From Cryptomeria japonica (taxonomy: Eukaryota > Streptophyta > Pinopsida > Cupressales > Cupressaceae): DNA of 64,000 nt. Both the position numbers and the translations under genes were made by a program. Every line of letters starts with the position of its first letter. The stretch's first letter is position 1. The notes under the pieces are model-generated. The model was not told the origin of the DNA and ran no database searches. It saw only the letters and a program-made list of their open reading frames with translations. Shown here one piece after another: positions 37,501 through 48,618 of the stretch. The stretch lies in contig NC_081410.1 of NCBI RefSeq assembly GCF_030272615.1, positions 252,759,533 to 252,823,532 on the forward strand, written 5' to 3'.

Positions 37501-40500
37501 GACTGTTACACAGGGTTTCTGTCAAAATCTGATCAACTAAAAAACCGAATAGGACAAAAAGAAATTCAGAAAATAGCAAAACAAAGACACAAATATCAAA
37601 TAGATTCTTCCCAAAAAGATACCAGGCTCATATTTCCCTTAGACCCTTATATAACCTCCAAGAAGAACAACAATCATAAAACACTCAAATCATTGAGTAG
37701 AAAGTCTTCAATTGAACACAATTTTAGAATTAGCTCCTTTTTAACAGAAACTCAACTCCCAATGCAATTCAGTAAACTGAAATCACCACAGGGTTTAATT
37801 CAGTAAACAAATCAATCACAAGTACAATAGAATCAATTAGAATCATTCCCAAGTTCCAATTGGTATATTTTCTTCTCCCAAGATTTCAATTATCTTTTCT
37901 CTTTTCTGATTTCACTGTGCCCGGGGTTTTAAGATTGTTTTGATTTCTATTCTAATTCATACAAAATCAGTCTAAAATGCTCCTAAATCATCATGTTTGG
38001 TTTGTAGTTTGTAGAATCAGTAAACAAATCAATCACAAGTACAATAGAATCATTCCCAGTTTCCAATTGATATAGTTTCTTCTCATAAGATTTCAGTAAA
38101 CAAATCAATCACAAGTACAATAACATCATTCCCAAGTTCCAACTGGTATAGTTTCTTCTCATAAGATTTCAATTATCTTCTCTCTTTTCTTATTTCACCG
38201 TGCTCCAGGTTTTAAGATTGTTTTGATTTCAATTCTAATTCATACAAAATCAGTCTAGAATGCTCCTAAATCATCATGTTCAGTTTGTAGTTTGTAGATC
38301 ATCTCCCTTCTCACTAGTTTCCATGAATGCTCTTTCCTAATTTTTTTCTTCTCAAGAAGTCCACTATTCATCTGCTTTTAACAATTCGAATTCAAATATA
38401 AATCTCTTAAGTATATTATAAATCCAAAATGAAAGTATATTCCAACAAGTATTTCATGATGAATCAGGTCAATGCTTGCTGATTATCCTTGTTGAAACTT
38501 GTGCTCTTGTGAATGGGTGGGTAATGTTCTATTCTTTTCAAAGCTTTTAATTTGTTGAATACCAAAACTCATCCACTTGTTTGTTTCCCAAGAAACCTAA
38601 AATTAGAAAAGTTAGTTGCTTTCTTCGCTTCACTTGAGTTTCTAATTGAATATAATATTTCAATTTTTCAAGCTTCTCTAAATAATGGAAAAAGAATATC
38701 TAATTAATATCTTTTATCTTTTTATAAAAGTTGTCTTCAATCTAATTCTAAATTAGATTTGTTTTTATTTTACTAGAAGAATTCTTTATTTAATTAGTTT
38801 TAACTTTTAATTATCATCAAATAAAGTTTGCATAATTGAACTTAATAAAGAATAACTATTGGCTTTTCAGTTCAAGTCTAATTTAGCTCGTTTTAATTTA
38901 TTGAAAGAAAATAAATCTAATAATTTAATTTTTGGTTCTGTTAAGGGGCACCAGCCCTACTAAACAGCAAAGATAACTACATGAACAGCCTAAGGTCAAG
39001 CATAGATTTTGAGAGCAATAAACTCAGAGAGCAAAGTAGAGTAGCCATAGACAGCCTATACATGCCACCATATCATACTAAGCAAAAGCAACAAAGCCAT
39101 CATAATAGACTAGAGACAGACGCCATTAAACCTGACATCCACAGCAACATCAAGGGAAATCTAATTAATTATTTATTCTAATTGTCTTAATTTATTAAAA
39201 CATACTTATAGCTTCATAACTGGAATTGGACGTTTACAAATTTACCTGGCAAACCTGGTTTTGCCTTTCCATATTACTTGTTTGTGGAACACCATAAACA
39301 TGAAATAGTAGCATTTGTTTAGACAATAATAATCCAAATAATCCAATATTGAATAACTACACATACAGTAATGCATATCAAGAACTCCACTGAATAATCA
39401 GTGGACAATCAATGATTCAATCATCAGAACAAGGTGGTCTATTTCATAGAATAAAAAGTAGTATAATCTCATGCCCCAAATCACAATGGGATGGGTTAAA
39501 AGAATAACAAGTCAAAGCATCAAAAGAGATCTTAAAACGGGATATCACAAATTACTAGCTTTTGGAAGCTTTTTGTTGTTGGTATTGGGCTTTGTGGCCC
39601 GATTTTCTAAAAGTTTCAAATATAACATAAACTTAAGCTTTATATTTTTTAAACAAGTGTTTATTGTTTAATTTTTTATTTTTTAAAAGTTTTATTTCTC
39701 TTTTGATGAGTGTTAATTGTTGTGCATTATTTGTTACAGGTCAGGAACACTAGGACTGTAAACAGAACGGGACAGTTGACTGGCTATAAACTAGTACCAG
39801 GTTCAAATTGCTTGCCATTGGCAGGGTCTGAAGCTAAGTTTCTTAGGCGAGCGGCCTTTTTACAACATAACCTTTGGGTCACTCAGTATGATAAAGATGA
39901 ACAATTCCCTGGAGGTGAATTTCCCAATCAAAATCCTCGTGTTGGGGAGGGATTAGTTACCTGGGTGAAGCAAAATCGACAACTTGAAGAGGCTGATATT
40001 GTTCTCTGGTTAGTTAGCATGTCCACCCTTGGCATTGATCATGAAGTACTTGTATCTTAGTATAGTGGGGTTATTTAATTTTACAGTGGTATTTTGTTAT
40101 TTGATGTTCATATTTTATAACTACTTTATCATGTTAAGGCGTTTCCTACCCTAATGTAAATGTATGAAATGGAATTGGATGAATTTTCAGTCAAATAAAC
40201 ATCAATCTAATGTTTGCAAAGTAGGGTTTAGGGTTCTGGAGTACATTTGACTGTACATTATAACCCCTTCTCACTTACATATTTTTTTCTTTATTGTAAA
40301 CACTGAGAGAAGCCAAAAGAAAAAAATAAACACAGTAGTATCCTTCCTTTTTCCATAGGATGGAATGAATCCCCCTTTCCATCGAAGGGAACTGTGTACA
40401 GCTTTCAAGATGCTCTGCAAATACAAATTCAAAGAAAATTTATACTTTTCGGCCGATAACATATAAAGGAAATATTTTCTAATTTATTATCAGAAAATCT

Positions 40501-43500
40501 TCGTATCATATCAGATCATATAGGATTGTTCTATCTGTAGATGTTTCTTAGCTTTTAAAAATTTAGGAATTGGTGCAGTTCGAACTTGATATGCTCGTCA
40601 TAGGATACCTAATGAAAAAGCATATAATGGAACTTTTTATTATAGTTCAAGGATTTGGTAAGTTTTATTGGATACCATGCCATAACTATTAGGATGCTTT
40701 ATAGCATGACTACTTGGTAGGTAGGAAATATTCAACAGATCTAGGTTTTTATGCTATTTAATTTCTTTTGCATTCTTCCCAGAATGAAGCAATGAAATAT
40801 GGATCTATAATCAAATCCCATGTTTTTTCAATAGAACCAAAATGAAAAATCTAGATTACATAAAAGTTTAAAACAAAATAACTGCTGGAGGCAATCTACA
40901 ATCAGCTTTTAGAATGTGGGGTTAATTTTGTGGCATCATGGACAGAAACCCGATTTATTCCATTGAGGCCCTTTCTATGTTCAAGACTCCCATTTTTGGT
41001 CCTTTTGCGGGATTGACTAATCCAGATGGTTTGAAGCTAAGTTCTTTGAAACAGAAACTAGCAAAGTTTTTGAAGCATTGCTAGTTTTGACAATGGAGAA
41101 AAGTAGGGTTATGCCACATGTAACATAAATTTTAGAATGTGGGGTTAATTTTGTGGCATCATGGTACAGAAACCTGATCTATTCCATTGAATCCTTTTTA
41201 TATTCAAGACTCCCATTTTTGGTCCTTTACTAATCCAGATGGTTTGAAGCTAAGTTTGAAACAGGAACTGGGAAAGTTTTTGAAGCATTGCTAGTAGTGA
41301 CAATGGAGAAAAGATAGGGTTATGCCACATGTGTAACATAAATTTTAGATGCTAATGATAATTAAACACAATAGTAGTGGATAATGCCAAATACAGAGGA
41401 CTGAGGAGGGATATTAATTATAGACCATGTAGATTGCCCTCTTATTTTGTTTTTTTACTCATTAATACCTTCTTTCCTTTCGCAGAAGCCATTTAACAGT
41501 TTAGTTTTAAAATAGAGTTCTTGTTAAGGATCTCATTTAACAAAAGGTCGAGGTCTCCCTGAAGAAATGTGCCGACGTTATCATGAATAGCTGCTACTGG
41601 CTTTTGGTAGCAATAGTGGTCCAGGAGCACCCAGTTTTGGTTGCATTTTCAAAGTTTTCAACAATTTTGGTGTGATTAGGTTCAAATGTGTGTTTTCTTA
41701 GTTTGAAATGGCATCTCATAAGTGCATTGGGATAACCTATTCCGATGGGTTGTTTGTTGGTGAGTCATCGGGTATCGGAAGGAGCCGGTACAAGTTACCT
41801 CGATGTTCTGATGAGAAAGCATTGGCTTGGAGCGCGTTCGCTGGATGGAGTATCGGAGATCGGCAAGAGGGGTTTTCACCCTACACCGATCACCCGATGA
41901 GACCGACTCCCGTGCTAAGTTGTCATCGGCCATCGGAAGTCTGGCTGTGAAGTTTCCCCGCTGACCCGATGGAAAGTGCAAAGCGATGTGTGTCGCCATC
42001 GGGCATCGGTAGCCCCGTGTTAGTGTTACGCCGATGACCTGATGGAAAGCGCAAAGCGGTGTGTTGCCATCGGACATCGGTAGCCCCGTGTTGATGTTGC
42101 GCCGACGACCCAACAGAAAGCGCGAAACAATGTGGGAAGTCATCGGTCATCGGTAGCCCTGTTCTGATGTTACACCGAAGACCCGATAGGAAGTGCGAAG
42201 AGTTGGAGGTTGTCATCGGACATCGGTAACCTTGTTGGATGTTACCCCGATGCTCCGATAGAACCTGTCCGACAGTTGCTGGAAACTGTTGGTAACAAGA
42301 TCAATCTTGTCCAATAGGAGGAGTTCACGACAGAGGATGGAATGTATAAAAGACCCAACGCGCATCTGTAAAAGGGTTGTTGTTTTGAATGTGGATTGTT
42401 GATTGCCACGGAGAACACATCTGTTTTCTTGAATAATAAAGAGAAGTCTATTTTCTGGTTTCCATTCAGTGTTTGATTTCTGTTTATGAATTGCAATAAT
42501 GTTTTAGAATCTTTAAGTTCACTTATGCAGTCAATGTAAACGCTTCATTTCTCTGTCTGTGAGTTAGTGGGTTGAACTCGGGAATAAGCTCGGAATCTGT
42601 ATAAGTTTTCCTTTTTCAGTTTTGGTTCTCTGTTTGTAAATAACAACATGGCTTTGGCTTGAATCTCCACACGACCATTGGAGGTGGTCAAACAGAGCCA
42701 ATCATGTACAACAGGTTTTCATTTGTGGAAGTCCAGGAGATGGCATTAGCTATTCCTGCAAACTGGCCCTAAGCGAGCTTGGTGATAGTCCGGCTAGGTG
42801 TCAGTAGTGTGAAGGAGATAACTTGCAGGGGAGGAATCTATTGAGAATTGGAAGAAGATCCAGAAGGCTATAAGCCTTGGAACTTAGTCATTTTGTAACC
42901 AAAAGGAGAGAGTTTGCCAAACCAAACATGAAGGGTGGTTTTGCAAAGAGAGAGAACAAGTGTTGACTGTCCTGCACCCTTGCAAGGATATAGTGAGCAA
43001 GCTTACCTTGTGAGCTTGAGGAAGGTGAAACAAGAAAACTATTGGTAGGGGAGTACATAGGAGAAGACTATGGGCCCTATTAGAGAATAGGATTACACCA
43101 TCAAAGAACTCTAGTTGGTGGTAAATTAGGACTCTCCCTATCAAATAGACAAAAATATTTAGATTCAAATTTAGTGATAAAGAATGTGACATAGATTCAA
43201 TCCATTGCAAGCTTGCTTTTTAGAAAATCATTTTATTAAAAGTTATATATACTTCTAGTTTGTTATTTCTTGTAGACTACATTTTGGGACTTGAAAGTTC
43301 TATATACTGTAAGTTTGTTATCTCTTGTATACTATCTTTTGGGGAGGGAAGTTGAGATTAGCTATATTACATGTACAGTCAACTCCCCTAATTGTATTTT
43401 TTTATATGCTTAGCACTATACAGTAATCAATTTATACTGTTGTAGAGTTTGTTCTCCTGCAAAGTATCATCCAATCTCAGTTGTAGCTACCATACAAGAG

Positions 43501-44585
43501 TCCTAGATTTTGAATTAATCTACTTTATTGTAGATCTATGTTTTTTTAATGTATAATTTTGACCAAAAAAAACGATCTTTATGGGTGGACAGGTATGTTT
43601 TTGGTGTTACTCATATCCCTCGTTTGGAGGACTGGCCAGTTATGCCTGTTGAACGGCTTGGATTTATGCTCATGGTAGGCAATTTCTATTCTCTGTTGTC
43701 AGGTTTACATTTCACTTGCAGGATGGTTCCTTTTTGAAACTTTTGAGGCTATATTCTGTTGATAATTTTTTGCTTGGTATATTGTGGGCCTAGTGTGTTT
43801 TAGTTTAGTATGATTTCGTGTTCCTCAATATGGCCAATCACATCTTCAATCCCATTGCTTTAACTCCTATCTTGGACCTCAAGCCTGCAGTTAGCCCATG
43901 CTTTTTGAACTTGAGACCAAATATTGACCTATATTTGCGTTGATTGTGCAGGTTACCAACTTTTGGGAGTCAAAATGATATATGGTTATAGGACTAATTA
44001 AAAATGCAATATTTTAATTTTGCAGTATTGTTCTGAAATATTGATTTAGAGTTGCATCCCTTAAAATGTCTCTTTTATTGTCTTTTTGGCTTTGGCTTTG
44101 TTTTAATTTAGTATGACGTTGGGTTTCTCAATATGACTAATCACATCTTCAATCCCATTGCTGTAATTTCAGTCTTGAGACCAAACGGTAACCTATATTT
44201 GCGTTTGAGTGTGCAGGTTCCCAAATTTTGGGCGTTAAAATGATATATTTATAGGTTTAATTAAAAATGCAATATATTAATCTTGTAGTATTGCTCTTAA
44301 GTATTGATTTAGAGTTGCATCCCTTAAAATGTTTCTTTTATTGTTTTATTGGCTCTATTTATTAATGTTCATTTATACCTAATTTTAGTGCATTATTGCA
44401 TTTCAGAACATTTATATATTTTTGGAAAATTTTGGACTAAAATGAAACAAAATCATGTAATTTTTGTGCAGCCTCATGGGTTTTTCAACTGTTCCCCAGG
44501 GGTGGATGTTCCTCCCAGCGTCAGTGAGAGTGACTTGAAGGAAAATGGTGGACCAAAGCAGAATGGAATAATCTCAAAGCTTTAA
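25225..44585 (+). CDS. Peroxisomal copper amine oxidase (primary amine oxidase), 12 exons
   Basis: Joined exons: 25225-25501, 28851-28963, 29120-29425, 31721-31833, 31971-32301, 32411-32626, 32817-33053, 33564-33749, 34029-34169, 39740-40008, 43593-43674, 44472-44585. All junctions are GT-AG and the frame holds throughout, giving 794 residues, within the usual size for plant peroxisomal enzymes. The family oxidises primary amines such as putrescine to an aldehyde with release of ammonia and hydrogen peroxide, as a homodimer with copper and topaquinone. Key residues by my count: catalytic base Asp437 (FDAGEDGLG), topaquinone precursor Tyr521 (TVANYEY), copper ligands His571, His573 (HQHFF) and His759 (PHGFF). 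The last three residues are SKL, a type 1 peroxisomal targeting signal. The N-terminal 60 residues or so are Ala/Lys/Gln-rich and poorly conserved in the family. The start is the first ATG of exon 1 in a favourable context (GCAATGGC). No stop, frameshift or missing key residue was seen. Confidence 0.95.
25502..28850 (+). other. Amine oxidase intron 1 (3.35 kb)
   Basis: T-rich plant intron. No ORF, repeat pair or transposon signature was found by eye. Confidence 0.8.
28851..28963 (+). CDS. Amine oxidase exon 2
   Basis: Acceptor GCGTAG|GT. Residues 93-130 with [15 protein letters not shown], the conserved start of the N-terminal N2 domain; donor GAG|GTTTG. Confidence 0.93.
29120..29425 (+). 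CDS. Amine oxidase exon 3
   Basis: Acceptor TTTTCAG|GTG. Residues 131-232 with [12 protein letters not shown], the plant-type [19 protein letters not shown] and [10 protein letters not shown]. Donor ATG|GTATGT. Confidence 0.95.
29426..31720 (+). other. Amine oxidase intron 3 (2.3 kb)
   Basis: Contains a TTTC microsatellite (about 29491-29514) and a 71-bp tandem duplication at 29588-29729 (AAGCCATTCCCTGATTTGA... twice, with a few differences). Otherwise T-rich, no gene. Confidence 0.75.
29588..29729. repeat. 71-bp tandem duplication in intron 3
   Basis: Copies begin at 29588 and 29659, both with AAGCCATTCCCTGATTTGA and TCTTGATGTTACTAAAT, with a handful of mismatches. Confidence 0.8.
31721..31833 (+). 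CDS. Amine oxidase exon 4
   Basis: Residues 233-269 and two bases of the Trp270 codon; contains [12 protein letters not shown] and [13 protein letters not shown]. Donor TG|GTAAGT. Confidence 0.93.
31971..32301 (+). CDS. Amine oxidase exon 5
   Basis: Completes Trp270 and codes to residue 380: [29 protein letters not shown], then [15 protein letters not shown] and [13 protein letters not shown], the N3 domain and the start of the catalytic domain. Confidence 0.95.
32411..32626 (+). CDS. Amine oxidase exon 6, catalytic base
   Basis: Residues 381-452: [16 protein letters not shown], then [19 protein letters not shown]. The Asp of FDAGE (437) is the expected catalytic base of the family. Confidence 0.95.
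32817..33053 (+). CDS. Amine oxidase exon 7, topaquinone motif
   Basis: Residues 453-531: [30 protein letters not shown], then [15 protein letters not shown]. Tyr521 in N-Y-E-Y is the residue converted to topaquinone in this family. Confidence 0.95.
33054..33563 (+). other. Amine oxidase intron 7 (510 bp)
   Basis: An open stretch of about 60 codons runs on into the intron to a stop at about 33276. It matches no part of amine oxidases and I could not place it; the rest is A/T-rich. Confidence 0.7.
33564..33749 (+). CDS. Amine oxidase exon 8, copper ligands
   Basis: Residues 532-593: [17 protein letters not shown], then [14 protein letters not shown] with copper ligands His571 and His573, then [11 protein letters not shown]. 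Donor CAG|GTTGAG. Confidence 0.95.
34029..34169 (+). CDS. Amine oxidase exon 9
   Basis: Residues 594-640: [20 protein letters not shown] and ARSWI. Acceptor ATGTAG|GTT, donor ATT|GTGAGA. Confidence 0.93.
35533..35964. repeat. 216-bp near-perfect tandem duplication in intron 9
   Basis: Copies 35533-35748 and 35749-35964 differ by about one base by eye (TACAATCAGA versus TACAATCAGG), so the duplication is recent. Confidence 0.93.
37801..38305. repeat. Duplicated block of about 220 bp plus a partial copy in intron 9
   Basis: A unit beginning CAGTAAACAAATCAATCACA occurs at 37801, 38018 (short, about 76 bp) and 38094. The full copies both end with CTCCTAAATCATCATGTT and GTTTGTAGTTTGTAGA. Diverged by several bases, so older than the 216-bp pair. 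Confidence 0.85.
39740..40008 (+). CDS. Amine oxidase exon 10
   Basis: Residues 641-729 and two bases of the Trp730 codon: [50 protein letters not shown]. The donor TG|GTTAGT is weaker than the others, but the Trp split is confirmed by exon 11. Confidence 0.94.
40911..41349. repeat. 223-bp tandem duplication in intron 10
   Basis: Copies begin at 40911 and 41134 with AGAATGTGGGGTTAATTTTG and end in TGCCACATGT...AACATAAATTTTAG. Small indels separate them. Confidence 0.88.
41924..42250. repeat. GC-rich minisatellite, 71-73 bp unit, 4 copies and a partial fifth
   Basis: Units begin at 41924, 41997, 42068, 42141 and 42214, each with CATCGG..CATCGG followed by GACC.GAT/GGAA. Much richer in G+C and CpG than the intron around it. 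A degenerate CATCGG/GATCGG-rich lead-in runs from about 41740. Confidence 0.88.
43593..43674 (+). CDS. Amine oxidase exon 11
   Basis: Completes Trp730, then [20 protein letters not shown] and RLGFMLM to residue 757. Acceptor GGACAG|G, donor ATG|GTAGGC. Confidence 0.94.
43675..44471 (+). other. Amine oxidase intron 11 with tandem duplication
   Basis: Two diverged copies (about 43797-44100 and 44101-44352) share TCACATCTTCAATCCCATTG, CCTATATTTGCGTT and TTAGAGTTGCATCCCTTAAA. The first copy is longer by an internal segment. No gene. Confidence 0.8.
44472..44585 (+). CDS. Amine oxidase exon 12, third copper His and peroxisomal signal
   Basis: Acceptor GTGCAG|CCT. Codes [15 protein letters not shown], with His759 as third copper ligand, and a hydrophilic tail ending IISKL and TAA. 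SKL is the canonical type 1 peroxisomal import signal. Confidence 0.95.
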   Translation, partial: PHGFFNCSPGVDVPPSVSESDLKENGGPKQNGIISKL

Positions 44586-47500
44586 AATTATGAAGTGATG
44601 TACTATGTGATCAAGATAGTGAAAACAAGTAATGAATTTGTTTCTTTGAACATAATGATTTTCGTAAAATTATTAGCAGCTGGACAATCAATATAATGGG
44701 TATTTTGGAATTATGGAGTTATGCTGAAGTTTGCTAGTGAAATGATTATCATTCAATGGAATTAATGGGACCTTCTTTGTTCATGGAATGTATTGACATG
44801 AAGTATTTAGTGTTATTCTACATCTTCTACGAATAGATGGACATCTTAATGTGAATATTTAATGTAGTGTATATTATGCCCATTAGTGTAATAATCTGAT
44901 ATCTTTGATATTTGCTATCTGTATAATAACACATTTTGCTGACCTTTGTTGCTTTGCATCATCTTTTTGATCAACTGACCATTATCGTTGTTTTTCTGTT
45001 TCAATGAAGCTAGTAATCATTTCCAACTAGTTATTAGTTATTGTTTCCTGAATACTTCTCTTTTGAAGTTCTATTAGATACCAGTGTTTTATCACAGCTG
45101 AGTTCAAGATTCTTAGGAATCCATTCATCTTTAATGAATTGCAAGGGATCATTGGGTTTTTTTTGTTGTATGTTTACTTCTGAGTAGGTAACAGTTGATG
45201 AGCTTGTTTCCTAAATATTATTCATATGATACAGTTTGATTGTATTTTCTCTGATCTATTCCATCTGTGAGATATGCCATTGTATTAAATTGGTTAGAAA
45301 TATGACAAAATATGACAAAATATTAAATAGCTGCAAAATAGAGTGCACAGAGAGATGCTATGGTATAAAAGAGAGCTTAAAAATCACCAAAATGTTGTAT
45401 AGATTTCTTATGATATTAAGTATAGCTTAGAATAAAATTCACCGATATGCCACTGAATAGCTTTGAATGAAAGAGATGCCACGATATAGCCAACACATCT
45501 ACCTGGAGATCTTGATTTTATATCATAGGAAATGCCCCCTGAATGAGGACCTTTTTTTTGTCTTTTAAAACTTACAATTCTTTTTGAATCTTTTCTCTTG
45601 TTTGACAGGAAGCACAAATGGTGATTGAGTTTCTCAGATAAAGAACTCACAAAAAGGTTGATTATTCTTGATTTATGACATTGTCTTTAAGTTGATTTAT
45701 TTTCAATAATATTGGCGTTGTGAAGATGGCTCGTTGACAAGATGGACATATATGTTCACGTGCCGGCTCATTCACAAGCTACATATGTATATGGACACCT
45801 TTATCTCATTCATGCATATGTATATGGACACCTTTATCTCATTCACAAGCTACAAATGCATATGGACACCTTATATAGAAGTAGTGAACAAGGGCATCGT
45901 AAGCATGCATTTTTATTACATTCCAATCACAGGCCCACCTATCTTTTTACAGAAGTAGTTATCTCACTGCTCTTCCCCAGCCTTGATATACATATAGTAC
46001 TTGCATTGGAAGGCATGCAAGGGTTATACTATAAGTAAGTAAATATGATAAGGAGGAACATTTTTTATTGTCCATGTAATGTTGTAATAAAATTTTGAAA
46101 TACAAGTAATAATGTCTTGACATTTGAAAAATGTTTACATTATCTGAAAAATATTTGTATTAAATATTAACTTATAGTTAATTGAAGGAAAGATTTGTAA
46201 CATTTTAAATTTGTAGAAATTGTAGTCTATAATTCTCTTTGCTTGTATGAAATGAATGTGGAAAGAGTTTTTTGCTTGTTCATTTTCTTCGTTCGTGCAT
46301 GTTGAAATATTAAGATAGTGGACTTATATTATAAATACATGGTTGGTCTTATGTTAAAGGTATATGGTGTAGAAAACCAAAAATCTGTTAAACAAAAGAT
46401 TATAAGTGAGAAAATCTTCTATCAAGGTAACATGAGAAAATTGTTGAATTTGTGGTCTTCCATAGAAAATAAGGACCTAATTTCACTTTAAAAGCTTTGT
46501 CCTAGTAATTTTAACACATCTCTACATTCTAGAGCATTACATTAGTGTCAAAGGTCCTAAGGTCGATTGAGGAATTTTCATGGTTGTTTGAAATGTATTT
46601 CAACCAACTTAAAGCTATCAAAAGTGTTGAGGATGTTTCTTAACAAAAGATCAAAATTATGGATTTGGGATTGAATTTAAAGTGCATGGTTTACTTCTAT
46701 GTATAAGATGGAACCTAGAGAAAGCACATATTATTTTGTAAATTATCATTGTTTGATTATTTTAGATAAGAAGTAAAATTCAAAGTAGATATGAAAAACA
46801 ACTTACAAAAAAAAAGTTAATACATGTCCTAAACAAAATAAAATATGTTAACACATTAAAAATATATCTGTATAATATTTTTTAACTCAGATCGTTAATT
46901 TAAAATAATCCACTTTTTAGACTTCATTTATCCTCAAATTTATTTAAATGAATAATTTTGTTTATTTTTAATAACATAGACTTCATTCATTATACTCAAT
47001 ATGGTGAATCGGTCGGGAAAATATGAATAACAATGTTTATAACATTTTAGGTTGGAGCACCAACACCTAAAGGATTTGTAGAACTAAGGCACACTACCTT
47101 AGGCAAGATAAAAAAGGACTCGTACAGTTGAAGAATATTTTTTCTTTAAGACAAGATGCAAAACATTGTCGAAGGGCTTACTATTAATCAACAACAAATG
47201 AATAGTTAAATTGAAATTGAGAAGGATTCTCTTGATCATGAAATCATACTTGAACAATAATCAAGCGATCGATAACATGACAAACATCTGTGATGATCTA
47301 CACTGTCACAACATTATGTTTGGCAGAATATATCAGTTTCAAAGTTCTTCTCAAACTGTTTTTCGCATCACTACAGGCTCAAATCTACTTGCAAATCATT
47401 CACATACACTTCTCACACAATTCACTTCTCATCCATACTCAATTCATCCATCTGCTTTTATTATATATGAGATACAACATTGAAATTCAAATTAAGGATC

Positions 47501-48618
47501 AATCAAAATAGAATAAGTAATATTACATAAAATAAGTCACCCAGACTTTAAAAACTTAGATTGGTCCACTCTAGGAAACAGAGAGAACCAAAATATATCA
47601 TTACATCATCCCATGAATGATCTGACAAACCACACATGCTAACACATCCCAAAAGACGTTACAAAGTATAATGTGTAGATATAATCAACCAATCGACGAC
47701 ATAAACACTTCTGATGAAGAATACTTCATGTAGATCTCCACAAACCAGAGTGACACCCAAATAAACATCTCAACACATCTTTCCAATACATATTTGGACC
47801 AAAAGAACATGATCCACTTAAACACAATGCAATTAACAACATATTTAGAGGGCACCAAAAGCATTCTAAACCACCCTGAATATAGGATGACACAACCAAC
47901 ACCAAAAGAGTAACCAGATCAAACTTAATCCAGATAACCAAAGTTTGACAAAGCATATCCGGACCAATATCCAATATCCATCCGGATAACTAGGTTTGAC
48001 ATCAATGACAACCATAAAATCTCATGCTAGCAACAATCTCTAACAATGTTGACATTCATTCCTTATGGTTGATGTTCCTTTACATGGGAATTTTTTTGTG
48101 GAAGAAAAAGAGAGAAACCATGGTTGGTATTTTTAATCAAAGGTAGAAATATAGAAGCACTAATAGTTAAAATATTATACTTATTTTGATCCCATTTTTC
48201 ATTCAAAATGAGTGCACTTTGACGAACAAAACATGATACTGAATTTGCAAATTTAACCATGTGAGATATGTTTGTGCATAGGTGTAGATGTGTAGGAAAA
48301 GTTTTGTTACACATGCTCATAGATTTGAACTTGTAGTTGTAAGAGAGTAGTCTCAGTTCGCCCCATTTTCTATTGTATTTTATTTGATTCTAAAACAATT
48401 ATGTTGTTTTGTGAAATGAAGGTACTAGGTTTTGTGGTTTTAGTTGGGCAATTATTGGGTTTCATCAAAATGATGATTTCCTTAAATGCTCTACAAAATG
48501 CTCTCAAATGGAATTATTGAAAAATATCTAATGGAGAGAGAAAAGCTACTTTGAATGAGGTTTATATATATATATATATCTTAATGAGGATTGACATAAG
48601 TGCATTGTGCATTGAGAT
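44586..48618. other. 3' flank of the amine oxidase gene and intergenic sequence
   Basis: A 3' UTR is expected just after 44585; AATAAT-type signals occur at about 44654 and 44929, but no end can be fixed. A short repeat at 45782-45880 is listed separately. The rest, including 47.2-48.3 kb, shows no supported gene on either strand. Confidence 0.5.
45782..45880. repeat. Short tandem repeat, unit about 33-44 bp
   Basis: CATATGTATATGGACACCTT occurs at 45782 and 45815, and a variant with CATATGGACACCTT near 45859. TTATCTCATTCA lies between the copies. Confidence 0.7.

Larger units (their letters stand above)
34170..39739 (+). other. Amine oxidase intron 9 (5.6 kb), repeat-rich
   Basis: The largest intron. 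It holds a block of degenerate repeats around 34720-35080 (GGAAACACCTGGAGAC and GGAGGCCTAGAGACTTCAT phrases), a 216-bp tandem duplication at 35533-35964, and a second duplicated block at 37801-38300. No transposase or retroelement ORF is seen. The 36.0-37.3 kb part has the look of old inserted sequence but I cannot name it. Confidence 0.75.
40009..43592 (+). other. Amine oxidase intron 10 (3.6 kb), repeat-rich
   Basis: Contains a 223-bp tandem duplication (40911-41349) and a GC-rich 73-bp minisatellite (41924-42250). The minisatellite is followed by LTR-like text around 42380-42480 (AATAATAAAGAGAAG, TTTCTGGTTTCC). It may include an old LTR fragment; no paired LTR was found. Confidence 0.75.

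Noticed and set aside
36000-39200. A complete LTR element inside intron 9
   Set aside because: Some LTR-like words (for example TGTAACAACCCTC at about 35458), but no paired terminal repeats, primer site or ORF.
41682-42216. Minus-strand ORFs of 153 and 97 residues with internal repeats
   Set aside because: They lie over the 73-bp minisatellite in intron 10; the open frames and repeated residues follow from the repeat itself.
42380-42760. LTR border and primer site in intron 10
   Set aside because: The text resembles an LTR R/U5 region, but there is no partner repeat and no convincing primer-binding site.
47211-48320. Several small ORFs on both strands downstream of the amine oxidase
   Set aside because: Short, low complexity, no motif, no splice context.
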